Below, one piece after another: positions 44,077-52,290 of a DNA stretch of 64,000 nt. A program made the translations under genes and the position numbers. Origin of the DNA: Clostridia bacterium (lineage in GTDB: Bacteria; Bacillota; Clostridia; Christensenellales; Borkfalkiaceae). Under the pieces are notes generated by a model, which made no database searches, was not told where the DNA came from, and worked only from the letters and a program-made list of their open reading frames with translations. The stretch's first letter is position 1. The number at the start of each line of letters is the position of its first letter. The stretch lies in the NCBI GenBank assembly GCA_017465145.1, contig JAFTWU010000003.1:62001-126000 (forward strand). Direction: 5' to 3'.

Positions 44077-44105
44077 AGTAACAAAACATTAAGGAGGAAT
44101 TTCTT

Positions 44106-45293
44106 ATGAAGAAAATTTTAGCAACAGCAACTGCGCTTGTTCTATCTATTTGTTCTTTGGCATTTTTATTTGCGCCAACAAATAAAGCAAGTGCATACAA
44201 CCTTGATGAAGCAGACAAATACTTTGTAGAGTTTGTTACATCAGACACGACGTTTGAGGGTACTCTTTCGTTTTCGCATAGACCGTTATACGATGAAGAC
44301 TTTAACGTTAACGGCAGGGAATATACCTTTTCTATTGGTAACGTTAACGGGTATGCGTTAATGACTGAGTTTGCTACTGCAACCCAAACCTTTTACGAAA
44401 TAGAAGAAGTATATTATAACGCTACTTCTCCATTTAGCAATTGTAATGGATTACCGGTTTATATAACCCATAACACTTATTTAGAGTTTGTAAACGAAGC
44501 CTTTTATGACGTATTGACCGGTGCACAAATTACTGATGAAGTACTGCAAAGTTGTGTAGAACAAGGTTTTAACTACTTTGGTGGTACTACTGCAACGTTT
44601 ACGAACACAACGGTGGATATAGAATACGCAACAAAGACCGTTGATGAATATAGTATACAATTAGATTTGCCTGATATAGTTGGATCAGTTCCGGGGGGGT
44701 CTTGCGCACATACGGCGGGCGCAATTATACTGACTTATTACGATAGGTTTTGTGAAAATATAATGCCTGATTTTGACCCGTGTCTTAGGTTTGGTAATTT
44801 CTTGTTTTATAGAGATACTGCAGAAGAAGTGTATAATATGACGTTAGAGCTAGTTGACTATATGTTAATTGGCGAGCCGCACCCTGGCACAACATTTACC
44901 GAATTCCAATACGGTATGCAAAACTTTGTTTCAGACTGTGGGTATACATATACGTCTACCGACCTTTTTACAAACGGTGCTTTTAATTTTAACAATTATA
45001 AAACGGCTGTAGAAAACAATCTCCCTTGTGCAATATTTTTAACTAACTTTACTATGTCTAATGGCATAAGACAAGAAGAGAATTTAGACTCCGTTGGTTT
45101 TGGATATTGCCCCGTATCGCACGTTGCTGCTGCATGTGGATACAAAGTGATAACCTATTATGATGCAAATAACAATGTTATAACGTCGAATACATATTTA
45201 AAAGTTGCTAGCGGATTGAATTCTTATGGCATAGGTTTTTTAAGTGTTAACAACAGTACGATTAGCAAAGCAATTTCAATTTTAGTAAGTTGA
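44106..45293 (+). CDS. Secreted papain-like/C39-like cysteine peptidase candidate
   Basis: The 395-residue protein has a signal peptide (about 1-31, cleavage after NKASA). Residues 194-215 read GSVPGGSCAHTAGAIILTYYDR, and around 336 CPVSHVAAACGY; C200 and H339 fit the catalytic Cys and His of C39/papain-fold peptidases, with the expected helix after the Cys. The assignment is by motif only. A run of seven G (44693-44699) lies two codons before the Cys codon. AAGGAGGAATTT precedes the ATG, and an ECF-type promoter lies upstream, which makes an envelope-stress or signalling role attractive. Confidence 0.68.
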   Translation: MKKILATATALVLSICSLAFLFAPTNKASAYNLDEADKYFVEFVTSDTTFEGTLSFSHRPLYDEDFNVNGREYTFSIGNVNGYALMTEFATATQTFYEIEEVYYNATSPFSNCNGLPVYITHNTYLEFVNEAFYDVLTGAQITDEVLQSCVEQGFNYFGGTTATFTNTTVDIEYATKTVDEYSIQLDLPDIVGSVPGGSCAHTAGAIILTYYDRFCENIMPDFDPCLRFGNFLFYRDTAEEVYNMTLELVDYMLIGEPHPGTTFTEFQYGMQNFVSDCGYTYTSTDLFTNGAFNFNNYKTAVENNLPCAIFLTNFTMSNGIRQEENLDSVGFGYCPVSHVAAACGYKVITYYDANNNVITSNTYLKVASGLNSYGIGFLSVNNSTISKAISILVS

Positions 45294-45300
45294 GGATAAA

Positions 45301-45966
45301 ATGCAAGATAAAGAGTTAGAACGAATACTGCAAGAAAAAGCAGATAAAACGGAAATGAGACCTTTTTCTGAAGTCTGGGAAGATATTAAAGGAGACGTAG
45401 TTCAACCAGAGCCAAAGAAGAAAAAATTTGAATTAAAAAAGTGGCTACCTATGTCGCTAGCCGCTACCTTTTTGGTTGCATGTATAGCGGTAACCCCCAT
45501 TATTATAGAGAGTTTAAAACCTTTACCCCCGCAGGAAGAACTTTTTTTTACTGATGAGTTGGTTATACAAAACACAACTAAAGAAGAAATGTTTCAGGGG
45601 CTATCTAGCGCACAAATCCACCACGTTGATTTAAGTTCATACTCTTTTGATAGTTGTAAATTGTATTATACTGAAAATAACGTTGTTAAGGGGGCAGAGT
45701 TTAATTTTTACGAAAACGTGCCTATCCCCAGTTTTTTTGCAAAAATGCGAATATACGATAAAAGTGTAGACTTAAATTTGGACTTAGCGAAATACGATAC
45801 GATTGTAAAGGTAAATTCGGCTGACGTCCATTACAAGTTCAACGGTCAAAATGGTGGAATGTATCAATACGAAGTATACGCAGTGCATAACTCTGTTCAA
45901 TACGCGATAGAGTATAATGGTTTTGCCGACAACTTAATGGAGTTCTTAAACGATTTTTTTGCATAA
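45301..45966 (+). CDS. One-pass membrane protein, candidate anti-sigma factor
   Basis: The 221-residue protein has a charged N-terminal part of about 50 residues (ELERILQEKADKTEMRPFSEVWEDIK), one membrane helix (about 52-73), and an outer domain of about 145 residues. A small cytoplasmic domain plus a single helix is the usual plan of ECF anti-sigma factors, and it lies in the same cluster as the ECF gene. No ZAS zinc motif is seen, so this remains an inference. It begins 7 bp after the peptidase stop with GAGGATAAA as ribosome site. Confidence 0.62.
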   Translation: MQDKELERILQEKADKTEMRPFSEVWEDIKGDVVQPEPKKKKFELKKWLPMSLAATFLVACIAVTPIIIESLKPLPPQEELFFTDELVIQNTTKEEMFQGLSSAQIHHVDLSSYSFDSCKLYYTENNVVKGAEFNFYENVPIPSFFAKMRIYDKSVDLNLDLAKYDTIVKVNSADVHYKFNGQNGGMYQYEVYAVHNSVQYAIEYNGFADNLMEFLNDFFA

Positions 45967-45978
45967 AATTATAAACAT

Positions 45979-46011
45979 AAAAAGCCGAAACCTTGTGGTG
46001 TTCGGCTTTTT
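45979..46011 (+). terminator. Terminator after the ECF/peptidase cassette
   Basis: AAAAAGCCGAA / TTCGGCTTTTT inverted repeat with a T-run, right after the 45966 stop. Confidence 0.88.
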
Positions 46012-46096
46012 ACGTTATTTGGTATTATGAATTGTGTTCTTTACACGGTGTGAGTAGGTTAAAGGTTTATAAGGTATTAAAGTCTTAGTCAAATCG

Positions 46097-46294
46097 TTAT
46101 ATTTTATATTTTTGCTCTATAACGTAGTCTAATTTTTTATGTTTTCTTCCAAGACTTTGTTGTATTATTTCAAGTGTTTCAACGTAGGCTGTCATTTCAC
46201 CTAAAATAAAATCGTTACGGGGCAATGCGTTTAGTTCATCTAAATAAAACGTGTATAAGTCTATAATGTATTCTATTAATTGTGTTATTGACAT
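46097..46294 (-). CDS. Unknown 65-residue helical protein
   Basis: A small acidic/aromatic helical protein (QLIEYIIDLYTFYLDELNALPRN) without a recognised domain. The ATG follows GAGGATTAAAA, and the start is two bases after the stop of the upstream gene 46297, so the two form one operon under the ECF-type promoter at 46707-46738. Confidence 0.6.
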   Translation of the reverse strand: MSITQLIEYIIDLYTFYLDELNALPRNDFILGEMTAYVETLEIIQQSLGRKHKKLDYVIEQKYKI

Positions 46295-46296
46295 TT

Positions 46297-46644
46297 TTAA
46301 TCCTCTTTCGTGGTGGCTACTTCATAATCTATTAGGTTTTCTTCAATACAAAGATAAAAATCTTTGACTATTTGATTTCTATAATTAAATAAAGTTGTTC
46401 GCGATAGGTTGCACTTTATCGCTAGTTTCCAAGAAGGCATGTTCAGGTTTTGAATATAAATAGCCTCAAAAACACAAAGAATTGGTGTGTCTCCTGATAG
46501 GTCCTTCAACGTGTAATATTTATGTAAAAAATCAAAAGTTTGCGTAAATGCACTTTCGCCATGATAAATTGATTTTTTTATTCTATTTTCCTTATTTCTT
46601 AAAAATTCTTCATGGGTAAAAGTCATAACTACATTATCTACCAA
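46297..46644 (-). CDS. Unknown protein with HTH-like C-terminal segment
   Basis: A 115-residue frame beginning at TTG; an internal ATG at 46626 (MTFTHEEF) is an equally possible start, and neither has a clear ribosome site. The segment NMPSWKLAIKCNLSRTTLFNYRNQIVKDF looks like a helix-turn-helix (NLSRTTLFNYR as recognition helix), so it may bind DNA. The gene is divergent from the GH3 gene. Its upstream region holds the second copy of the ECF-type promoter, making it a likely regulon member. Confidence 0.58.
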   Translation of the reverse strand: MVDNVVMTFTHEEFLRNKENRIKKSIYHGESAFTQTFDFLHKYYTLKDLSGDTPILCVFEAIYIQNLNMPSWKLAIKCNLSRTTLFNYRNQIVKDFYLCIEENLIDYEVATTKED

Positions 46645-46706
46645 ATCGAAAGGGGTAGAGTACGGATTTTTTGGACTGTAAACATGTTAAAGTTCATTGC
46701 CCAATA

Positions 46707-46738
46707 AATAAGACGGTAGAAAAAGACTTTTTCTTGCA
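46707..46738 (-). promoter_or_regulatory. ECF-type promoter of the minus-strand operon
   Basis: On the minus strand TGCAAG (46738-46733), 17 bp, CGTC (46715-46712) within TTTCTACCGTCTTATT, identical in its 16-bp core to the promoter at 44045-44076. Confidence 0.72.
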
Positions 46739-46847
46739 AAAATTTGAAAAATTATTAAAAATATTTATTTTTTTTTAAAATTAAATGCTAAAAGGATGGT
46801 AATATAGAACCTATCGATAGATGGGTGTTTTTCTTTTTGTCAAGTTA

Positions 46848-46876
46848 TTTACAAAAGGGGCTTGGGTTGGTATAAT
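46848..46876 (+). promoter_or_regulatory. Promoter of the GH3 gene
   Basis: TTTACA (46848-46853), 17-bp spacer, TATAAT (46871-46876). The start near 46883 rules out the open TTG at 46862 as start codon and supports GTG 46907. Confidence 0.82.
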
Positions 46877-46906
46877 ACTATTAATTTATATAAAAAGGAA
46901 ACGGGC

Positions 46907-49435
46907 GTGAAAGACTTAATTAGCAAAATGACGATAGAAGAAAAAATTGCAATAGTTTCGGGTACGAATTTTATGTACACGAACGCTATTTCGCGCCTAA
47001 ATATACCGTCTATTTGTATGGCGGACGGTCCGCACGGACTTAGAAAGCAAACGGGCAAGATGGATAACGGCATAGCGCAAAGTTTACCGTCTACCGCTTT
47101 TCCAACGGCATCTACTACCGCGTGTGGTTGGAACGAAGATAACTTTTACAAAATGGGCGACGCCATTGCTAAAGAGTGCGCTTTATACGGCGTAGATACC
47201 TTGCTTGGCCCTGCAATTAATATAAAGCGCAACCCACTTTGCGGAAGAAATTTTGAATATTTTTCCGAAGACCCCTATCTTGCGGGCAAACTTGCAAGCG
47301 CGCAGATTAAGGGTGTTCAACAAAATGGTATAAGCACTTGCCTAAAGCATTTTGCCCTTAATAATAACGAAGATTTTAGGTTTTACGGCGACAGCGTTTG
47401 CGACGAGCGTACCGCCCGTGAAATCTACCTTAAGCCGTTTGAAATAGCCGTTAAAGAAAGCGCGCCCCACTCTATAATGTGCGCGTATAACAAGATTAAC
47501 GGAGATTTTTGTTCGGAAAACAGTTGGCTTTTAACAGACGTTTTGCGCGATGAGTGGAATTATCAAGGTTTAGTAATGACCGATTGGGGCGCAACCCACG
47601 ATAGAGTTAAAGGGTTAAAGGCGGGGCTTGATTTAGAAATGCCCGGCGATACCGCTATTTGTAGACGTGCCCTATATAACGCTATTAAAAGTGGCGAACT
47701 TGATGAAAAGACTTTAGATAAGTCGGTTGAAAGGGTGCTTAACCTTATAAATAAGCACTCGGAAGGCAAAGCGACAAACTGCGGAACGGAAAAAGATTGC
47801 ACGGAAAAAGATTGCAAGACAAACCTTGAAAATCCCCTTGACTTTGAAAACCACAACGATTTATGTGCGGAAATTGCAAAGGACTGTGCGGTGCTACTTA
47901 AAAACGACGGTGCTTTACCCTTAAACAAGAAAGAAAAGGTTTTAATCGTTGGCGATTTGTTTGAAAAAATGCGCTATCAAGGTGCGGGCAGTTCAATGAT
48001 TAACGCTAAAAAGGTAACTTCGCCAAAGCAAGCCTTTGATAAATACGGGGCATTATACGATTTTGCGCGCGGATATATAGCAAGCGAAAGCCAAACGGAT
48101 GAGCCCCTTTTACAAGACGCCCTAAATAAAGCCGAAAATTTTGAAAAGGTGATAATTTTTGCGGGGCTTACCGACCTTGTTGAAAGTGAAGGTTGTGATA
48201 GACAAACTTTAAAATTACCTAAAAACCAACTTGATTTAATTAACGGCGTAATATCACTTAATAAAAAGGTGGTAGTGGTGCTTTACGGCGGTTCGGTAAT
48301 AGAACTATCGTTTAACGATAAGGTAAACGCCATTTTAAATATGTTTTTGCCGGGGCAAAACGGCGGACAAGCAACTTACGACCTTTTATACGGCAACGCG
48401 TGTCCTAGTGGGAAACTTAGCGAAACGTGGGTTAAAAATTACGATTGCGTGCCCTATGGCAAAGAATATCAAACTAGCCCCGTGCACCTTTATAAAGAAA
48501 GTGTTTTCGCGGGGTATAGATACTACGCCTATCATATGGATAAAGTGCTTTATCCTTTCGGTTACGGGCTTTCTTACACTAACTTTAGTTACGCCGATTT
48601 GGCGGTAGAACGCGACAAGAAAAACGGGGAAATTCGCCTTGAATTTAACCTTTCAAACGTTGGAAACTTTGACGGCGCAGAAGTAGTTGAAATTTACGTT
48701 ACCGCGCCAAGTGTCAATGTTTTCCGCCCTAAAAAAGAACTTAAAGCGTTTAAGAAGGTGTTTCTAAAAAGTGGCGAAACAAAAAGGGTTGCGCTTACTC
48801 TTAACGAACAAGATTTTGCCTATTACAGCGTATCGAACGGCAAATATATTTTAGACGGCGGTAGATATCTTTTGCACGTTGCGTCTAGTAGTGTTAAAAC
48901 CGAACTTTCCGCGCATATTTTAATTGACGGCAACGCCGACAACTATACCGCGGATATGGGCGATACTAATATGCAACCGCCCGAATATAGCGCCCGCGTT
49001 TTAGACGCTTACAGCAAAGACGTTGCTAAAATTAGTGACGATATTTTTATAGAGATGAGCGGGCTTAGTGTTCCCGTTGTAGAAAGTAAACTTCCCATAA
49101 CTTTAGAGAGCAGGTTTTACGACCTTAACCAAACGTTTATGGGCAGAATTTTGTATTCTGCGGTAACGGGTGTGGCAAACCGTAAACTTAAAAAAGCGAA
49201 AAAGTTGCCAAAAGGAGAAAGGCGCGACAACGAAATTAAAGGGGCAATTTTCTTAAAACGAATTTTCGATACGGAAACGCTTATCGGTATGACGATGACG
49301 GCGGGTAAACAATTTCCCTATAACTTTGCCAAGGGTTTTATGCACCTTGCAAACGGTAAAATCTTTTCGGGTATAGGGTGTTTTTTGCGCCCGATTAAAG
49401 CACCAAAACTGCCTAAAAAGAACAAAAAGAATTAA
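46907..49435 (+). CDS. GH3 beta-glycosidase
   Basis: GTG 46907 follows AAAAAGGAAA and the promoter above. The 842-residue protein has the GH3 N-terminal barrel (GPAINIKRNPLCGRNFEYFSEDPYL, KHFALNNNE) with the nucleophile in VMTDWGA (D226). The C-terminal alpha/beta domain, the fibronectin-III-like domain (PKKELKAFKKVFLKSGET) and an extra helical tail of about 150 residues with two hydrophobic stretches follow. No signal peptide, so it is cytosolic unless the tail anchors it. GH3 enzymes usually remove beta-glucosyl or beta-xylosyl units; the substrate is not determinable here. Followed by a terminator and apparently monocistronic. Confidence 0.92.
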   Translation: MKDLISKMTIEEKIAIVSGTNFMYTNAISRLNIPSICMADGPHGLRKQTGKMDNGIAQSLPSTAFPTASTTACGWNEDNFYKMGDAIAKECALYGVDTLLGPAINIKRNPLCGRNFEYFSEDPYLAGKLASAQIKGVQQNGISTCLKHFALNNNEDFRFYGDSVCDERTAREIYLKPFEIAVKESAPHSIMCAYNKINGDFCSENSWLLTDVLRDEWNYQGLVMTDWGATHDRVKGLKAGLDLEMPGDTAICRRALYNAIKSGELDEKTLDKSVERVLNLINKHSEGKATNCGTEKDCTEKDCKTNLENPLDFENHNDLCAEIAKDCAVLLKNDGALPLNKKEKVLIVGDLFEKMRYQGAGSSMINAKKVTSPKQAFDKYGALYDFARGYIASESQTDEPLLQDALNKAENFEKVIIFAGLTDLVESEGCDRQTLKLPKNQLDLINGVISLNKKVVVVLYGGSVIELSFNDKVNAILNMFLPGQNGGQATYDLLYGNACPSGKLSETWVKNYDCVPYGKEYQTSPVHLYKESVFAGYRYYAYHMDKVLYPFGYGLSYTNFSYADLAVERDKKNGEIRLEFNLSNVGNFDGAEVVEIYVTAPSVNVFRPKKELKAFKKVFLKSGETKRVALTLNEQDFAYYSVSNGKYILDGGRYLLHVASSSVKTELSAHILIDGNADNYTADMGDTNMQPPEYSARVLDAYSKDVAKISDDIFIEMSGLSVPVVESKLPITLESRFYDLNQTFMGRILYSAVTGVANRKLKKAKKLPKGERRDNEIKGAIFLKRIFDTETLIGMTMTAGKQFPYNFAKGFMHLANGKIFSGIGCFLRPIKAPKLPKKNKKN

Positions 49436-49453
49436 AAAGCATTAAAAATTAAC

Positions 49454-49483
49454 AAAAAAGGTGGCAAAAACGCCACTTTTTTT
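49454..49483 (+). terminator. Terminator after the GH3 gene
   Basis: AAAGGTGGC-AAAAAC-GCCACTTT stem with a T-run. Confidence 0.9.
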
Positions 49484-49494
49484 CATTTTCCATA

Positions 49495-49548
49495 TTGATT
49501 AATTATACTTTTAACCGTATAATAAAATTGATATTGACATAATATCAA
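49495..49548 (+). promoter_or_regulatory. Promoter and operator-like palindrome of the SDR gene
   Basis: TTGATT (49495-49500), 17 bp, TATAAT (49518-49523). Right behind it lies the perfect inverted repeat TTGATATT-GACAT-AATATCAA (49528-49548), covering the expected transcription start, an ideal repressor position. The ribosome site AAGGAGG follows. Confidence 0.75.
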
Positions 49549-49571
49549 AGATAGATAAGGAGGATAAATTT

Positions 49572-50330
49572 ATGAAATTATTGGGGAAATCCATCGTGGT
49601 AACGGGCGCATCGTCCGGTATGGGTAAGAGCATAGTTGAATTGTTCGTTAAAGAAGGCGCAAACGTAGTTGCGGTTGCAAGACGTAAAGAACGCCTAGAC
49701 GCTTTGGCTGAAAGCCTTAAGGGAGAAAAAGGCAAAATCGTGGTATATCAAGGAGACGTTTCTAAACGTGAAGATAACGAAGGTATGATTGACTGTGCCG
49801 TTAAAGAATTTGGCAAGTTAGACGTTTTAGTTAATAACGCTGGCGTTATGGACGATATGGCACCTATTGCCGAAGCAAGTGATGAAAAATATGAAAAAGT
49901 TATGACTATAAACGTTTACGGTCCTCTTTGTGCAATGAGAAAGGCTTGTCAAGTATTCTTGGCACAAGGCAACGGCGGTAATATAATTAACGTTTCTTCG
50001 GTTGGTTCTATGCACCAAGCGGCAGGTCCTGTTTATTGTGCGTCTAAAGCGGCGCTTAACGCTCTTAGCAAAAACACCGCGTATATGTATATGAGAGATA
50101 AAATTCGTTGCAACGTAATCGCCCCCGGCGGTATTAAAACGGAAATAGGCACGGCAATGGGTATGCCTAATATGACGGGTTATCAAAAACTAGGTGGTAT
50201 TCTTGCCCTTGCACCCGAACAAGGTGAAGCGGAAGATATCGCAAAGGCTGCGCTTTATCTAGCAAGCGACGACTCTTTGTACGTAAGTGGTATCGTAATG
50301 CCCGTTGACGGCGGTTGGATTGCTTTCTAA
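49572..50330 (+). CDS. Short-chain dehydrogenase/reductase (FabG-like)
   Basis: The 252-residue protein is a classical SDR: GASSGMG cofactor motif (about 12-18), NNAG (about 88-91), catalytic S142, Y155 and K159 (YCASK), and the closing VDGGW segment. It oxidises or reduces a hydroxyl/keto group with NAD(P). Because it stands alone with its own operator and no fatty-acid genes, I do not call it fabG; a sugar or alcohol substrate is equally possible. The R residues after the first beta-alpha-beta unit (VARRKERL) suggest NADP preference. Confidence 0.9.
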   Translation: MKLLGKSIVVTGASSGMGKSIVELFVKEGANVVAVARRKERLDALAESLKGEKGKIVVYQGDVSKREDNEGMIDCAVKEFGKLDVLVNNAGVMDDMAPIAEASDEKYEKVMTINVYGPLCAMRKACQVFLAQGNGGNIINVSSVGSMHQAAGPVYCASKAALNALSKNTAYMYMRDKIRCNVIAPGGIKTEIGTAMGMPNMTGYQKLGGILALAPEQGEAEDIAKAALYLASDDSLYVSGIVMPVDGGWIAF

Positions 50331-50367
50331 ACGCAATGTCTTAGTGTTAAAATAAAACTAACAACGT

Positions 50368-50402
50368 AAAAACGCCCCTTTAATAACAAGGGGCGTTTTT
50401 TT
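50368..50402 (+). terminator. Terminator after the SDR gene
   Basis: ACGCCCCTT-TAATAAC-AAGGGGCGT stem followed by a T7 run. Confidence 0.93.
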
Positions 50403-50426
50403 AACCTTAAAATATTACGGTATTTT

Positions 50427-50480
50427 TTGCTTTTTTATAAAAGGTGTAGTATAATATGCGCGTGGCTTAGTTTCGCATAT
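50427..50480 (+). promoter_or_regulatory. Promoter and hairpin upstream of the FliB-like gene
   Basis: TTGCTT (50427-50432), 17 bp, TATAAT (50450-50455). The inverted repeat ATATGCG (50454-50460) / CGCATAT (50474-50480) overlaps the -10 and the start, so it may be an operator or form a hairpin near the 5' end of the mRNA. Confidence 0.65.
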
Positions 50481-50550
50481 TGAAATGACACGATAAAAGC
50501 AAAACGGAAGTGTAATTACTGCAGAAAAAAAGGCTTGTTGGTGAATTTTA

Positions 50551-51486
50551 GTGAAGGAATATATTTTTAACTATTACCCACGTTTTAAGTGCATAGCGCA
50601 AGAGTGTAAGCATACTTGCTGTGCTGGGTGGGAAATGAATATTGACAGTAAAACGCTAGAAATCTATAAAAACGATAAGTCTAGTTTTTCTAGTGCGTTG
50701 AAATGCGGAATAAATTATAAAAAAAGTAAATTCAAGGCAGATAAAAACAAGCGTTGTGCTTTTTTGAACGAGCAAGGCTTATGTGAAATTATCTTAAATC
50801 TAGGCGAAAAAAGTTTATGTCAAGTATGCCGTGACCACCCTAGGTTTAGAAGTTTTTTTAGTGATAGAATAGAAACGGGTTTAGGCTTTTGTTGTGAAGA
50901 AGCGACAAGGCAAATTCTTTCGTTCGAAGATAAAATAGAGCCCGTGCTTGTAAGCGATAACGGTGCTAGCGGCACCCTTGACTATAACGAAAATAACGTT
51001 TTGCAGTTTAGAGAAAACGCGCTAAATATCCTTCAAAACAGAGAATTAGATATAAACCAAAGGATAGACGACCTATTAAAATTGTGCAAAGCAAAGGTTA
51101 GCGAAACCGACTTTGCAAAAATTGTAAAGGCGTTTTTACGCACCGAAAGACTAGATAAAGGTTGGACTAAAAGGGTTAAAAAAATTAACTTTGATAAGAT
51201 AACCCCGCCAAAGCTTTCACTCTTTGCCGAACAGTTTTTGGTAAACTGTTTATATAGAAATTTATCTTATGCCGAAGATACTATATGGGTGCGCGCAAGG
51301 GCAATAACTTGTATATTTGCTTGGTGGATAGTTAAAAGTATAATCGCGCAAGAACAAGGAGATAACGATAGTCTTTTAGAGTTGTGTGTAGACGTAGTAA
51401 GGGCATATTCTACCGAAATAGAATATAGTGAAAACAATTTAGAAAAACTTTTTTCGTTTGCGTATAAGTTTATTAAAATCGGCTAA
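50551..51486 (+). CDS. FliB-family (flagellin lysine N-methylase-like) protein
   Basis: The 311-residue protein shows the conserved cysteine pattern of this family: FKCIAQECKHTCCAGWEMNID, CAFLNEQGLCEI, SLCQVCRDHPRF and GLGFCCEEA. The GTG at 50551 is the start that gives the full domain; its ribosome site is weak. FliB was named for methylating flagellin in Salmonella, but homologues are widespread in non-flagellated Clostridia, and no flagellar genes are seen here. The cysteines suggest bound metal, perhaps an Fe-S cluster. The true substrate is uncertain. Confidence 0.82.
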   Translation: MKEYIFNYYPRFKCIAQECKHTCCAGWEMNIDSKTLEIYKNDKSSFSSALKCGINYKKSKFKADKNKRCAFLNEQGLCEIILNLGEKSLCQVCRDHPRFRSFFSDRIETGLGFCCEEATRQILSFEDKIEPVLVSDNGASGTLDYNENNVLQFRENALNILQNRELDINQRIDDLLKLCKAKVSETDFAKIVKAFLRTERLDKGWTKRVKKINFDKITPPKLSLFAEQFLVNCLYRNLSYAEDTIWVRARAITCIFAWWIVKSIIAQEQGDNDSLLELCVDVVRAYSTEIEYSENNLEKLFSFAYKFIKIG

Positions 51487-51540
51487 AACGCTATATTAAG
51501 TAAGCACGAAAAGGTAAAATAAAACCATAAAACAACAAAA

Positions 51541-51575
51541 CAAAAGGCAGGTGATTACCCTGCCTTTTCTTTTTT
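51541..51575. terminator. Bidirectional terminator between the FliB-like gene and upp
   Basis: AAAAGGCAGG-TGATTA-CCCTGCCTTTT stem with T-runs in both directions between convergent genes. Confidence 0.88.
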
Positions 51576-51616
51576 AACTATTAAATTTAAAGTTAACTAA
51601 ATATTTAAGTTAAAAA

Positions 51617-52255
51617 TTATTTAGTGCCGAAAATTCTGTCCCCAGCATCTCCAAGTCCTGGTAAAATATAGCCGTGTTCGTTTAAGGTGCGGTCTAGGGT
51701 AGAAACGAAAATTTCAACGTCTGGGTGAGCAGACGCAACCTTTTCAACACCTTGTGGAGCGGCGATAATAGACATTAACTTAATCTTTTTGCAACCGCGT
51801 TTTTTAAGCATAGTTACCGCGTCAACGGCACTACCACCCGTTGCAAGCATAGGGTCGACAACCATTACGACCTTATCTTCAATATTAACGGGTAATTTGC
51901 AATAATATTCGCAAGGTTCAAGCGTTTCTTCGTTACGGTATAGACCTATATGACCAACCTTTGCCGCGGGGAAGAGTGAAAGTATGCCGTCTACCATACC
52001 TAACCCTGCACGAAGGATAGGCACGATAGCGATAGAATTTTCTTTAACGACAGTTTGCGTTACCGTTTCAAGCGGGGTTTCCACCACGATTTCTTGGGTG
52101 GGAACGTCTTTGAAACTTTCATAAGCCATAAGAGTTGCAAGTTCGCTTATGATTTCGCGGAACTGTTTAGTGTTAGTGTTTTTGTCCCTTATTATAGCAA
52201 GTTTATGCCTAATTAAAGGGTGATCTAAAATATGAACGTTTTTGTATTTATCCAT
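51617..52255 (-). CDS. upp: Uracil phosphoribosyltransferase
   Basis: The 212-residue protein matches UPRT along its whole length, including the PRPP-binding [15 protein letters not shown] and the uracil-binding [17 protein letters not shown] ending. It makes UMP from uracil and PRPP in pyrimidine salvage. It lies 35 bp downstream of the uracil permease gene on the same strand with AAGGAAAAAAT as ribosome site, so import and activation of uracil are encoded in one transcript. That transcript would be governed by the attenuator upstream of the permease gene. Confidence 0.96.
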   Translation of the reverse strand: MDKYKNVHILDHPLIRHKLAIIRDKNTNTKQFREIISELATLMAYESFKDVPTQEIVVETPLETVTQTVVKENSIAIVPILRAGLGMVDGILSLFPAAKVGHIGLYRNEETLEPCEYYCKLPVNIEDKVVMVVDPMLATGGSAVDAVTMLKKRGCKKIKLMSIIAAPQGVEKVASAHPDVEIFVSTLDRTLNEHGYILPGLGDAGDRIFGTK

Positions 52256-52290
52256 AATTTTTTCCTTAAATTTACTTAATTACTAGTTAA

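Noticed and set aside
46862..46906. Upstream TTG start for the GH3 gene
   Set aside because: It lies upstream of the -10 element TATAAT at 46871; GTG 46907 has a ribosome site.
50551..51486. Evidence for motility from the FliB-like gene
   Set aside because: No flagellar gene is present, and FliB homologues are common in non-motile Clostridia.
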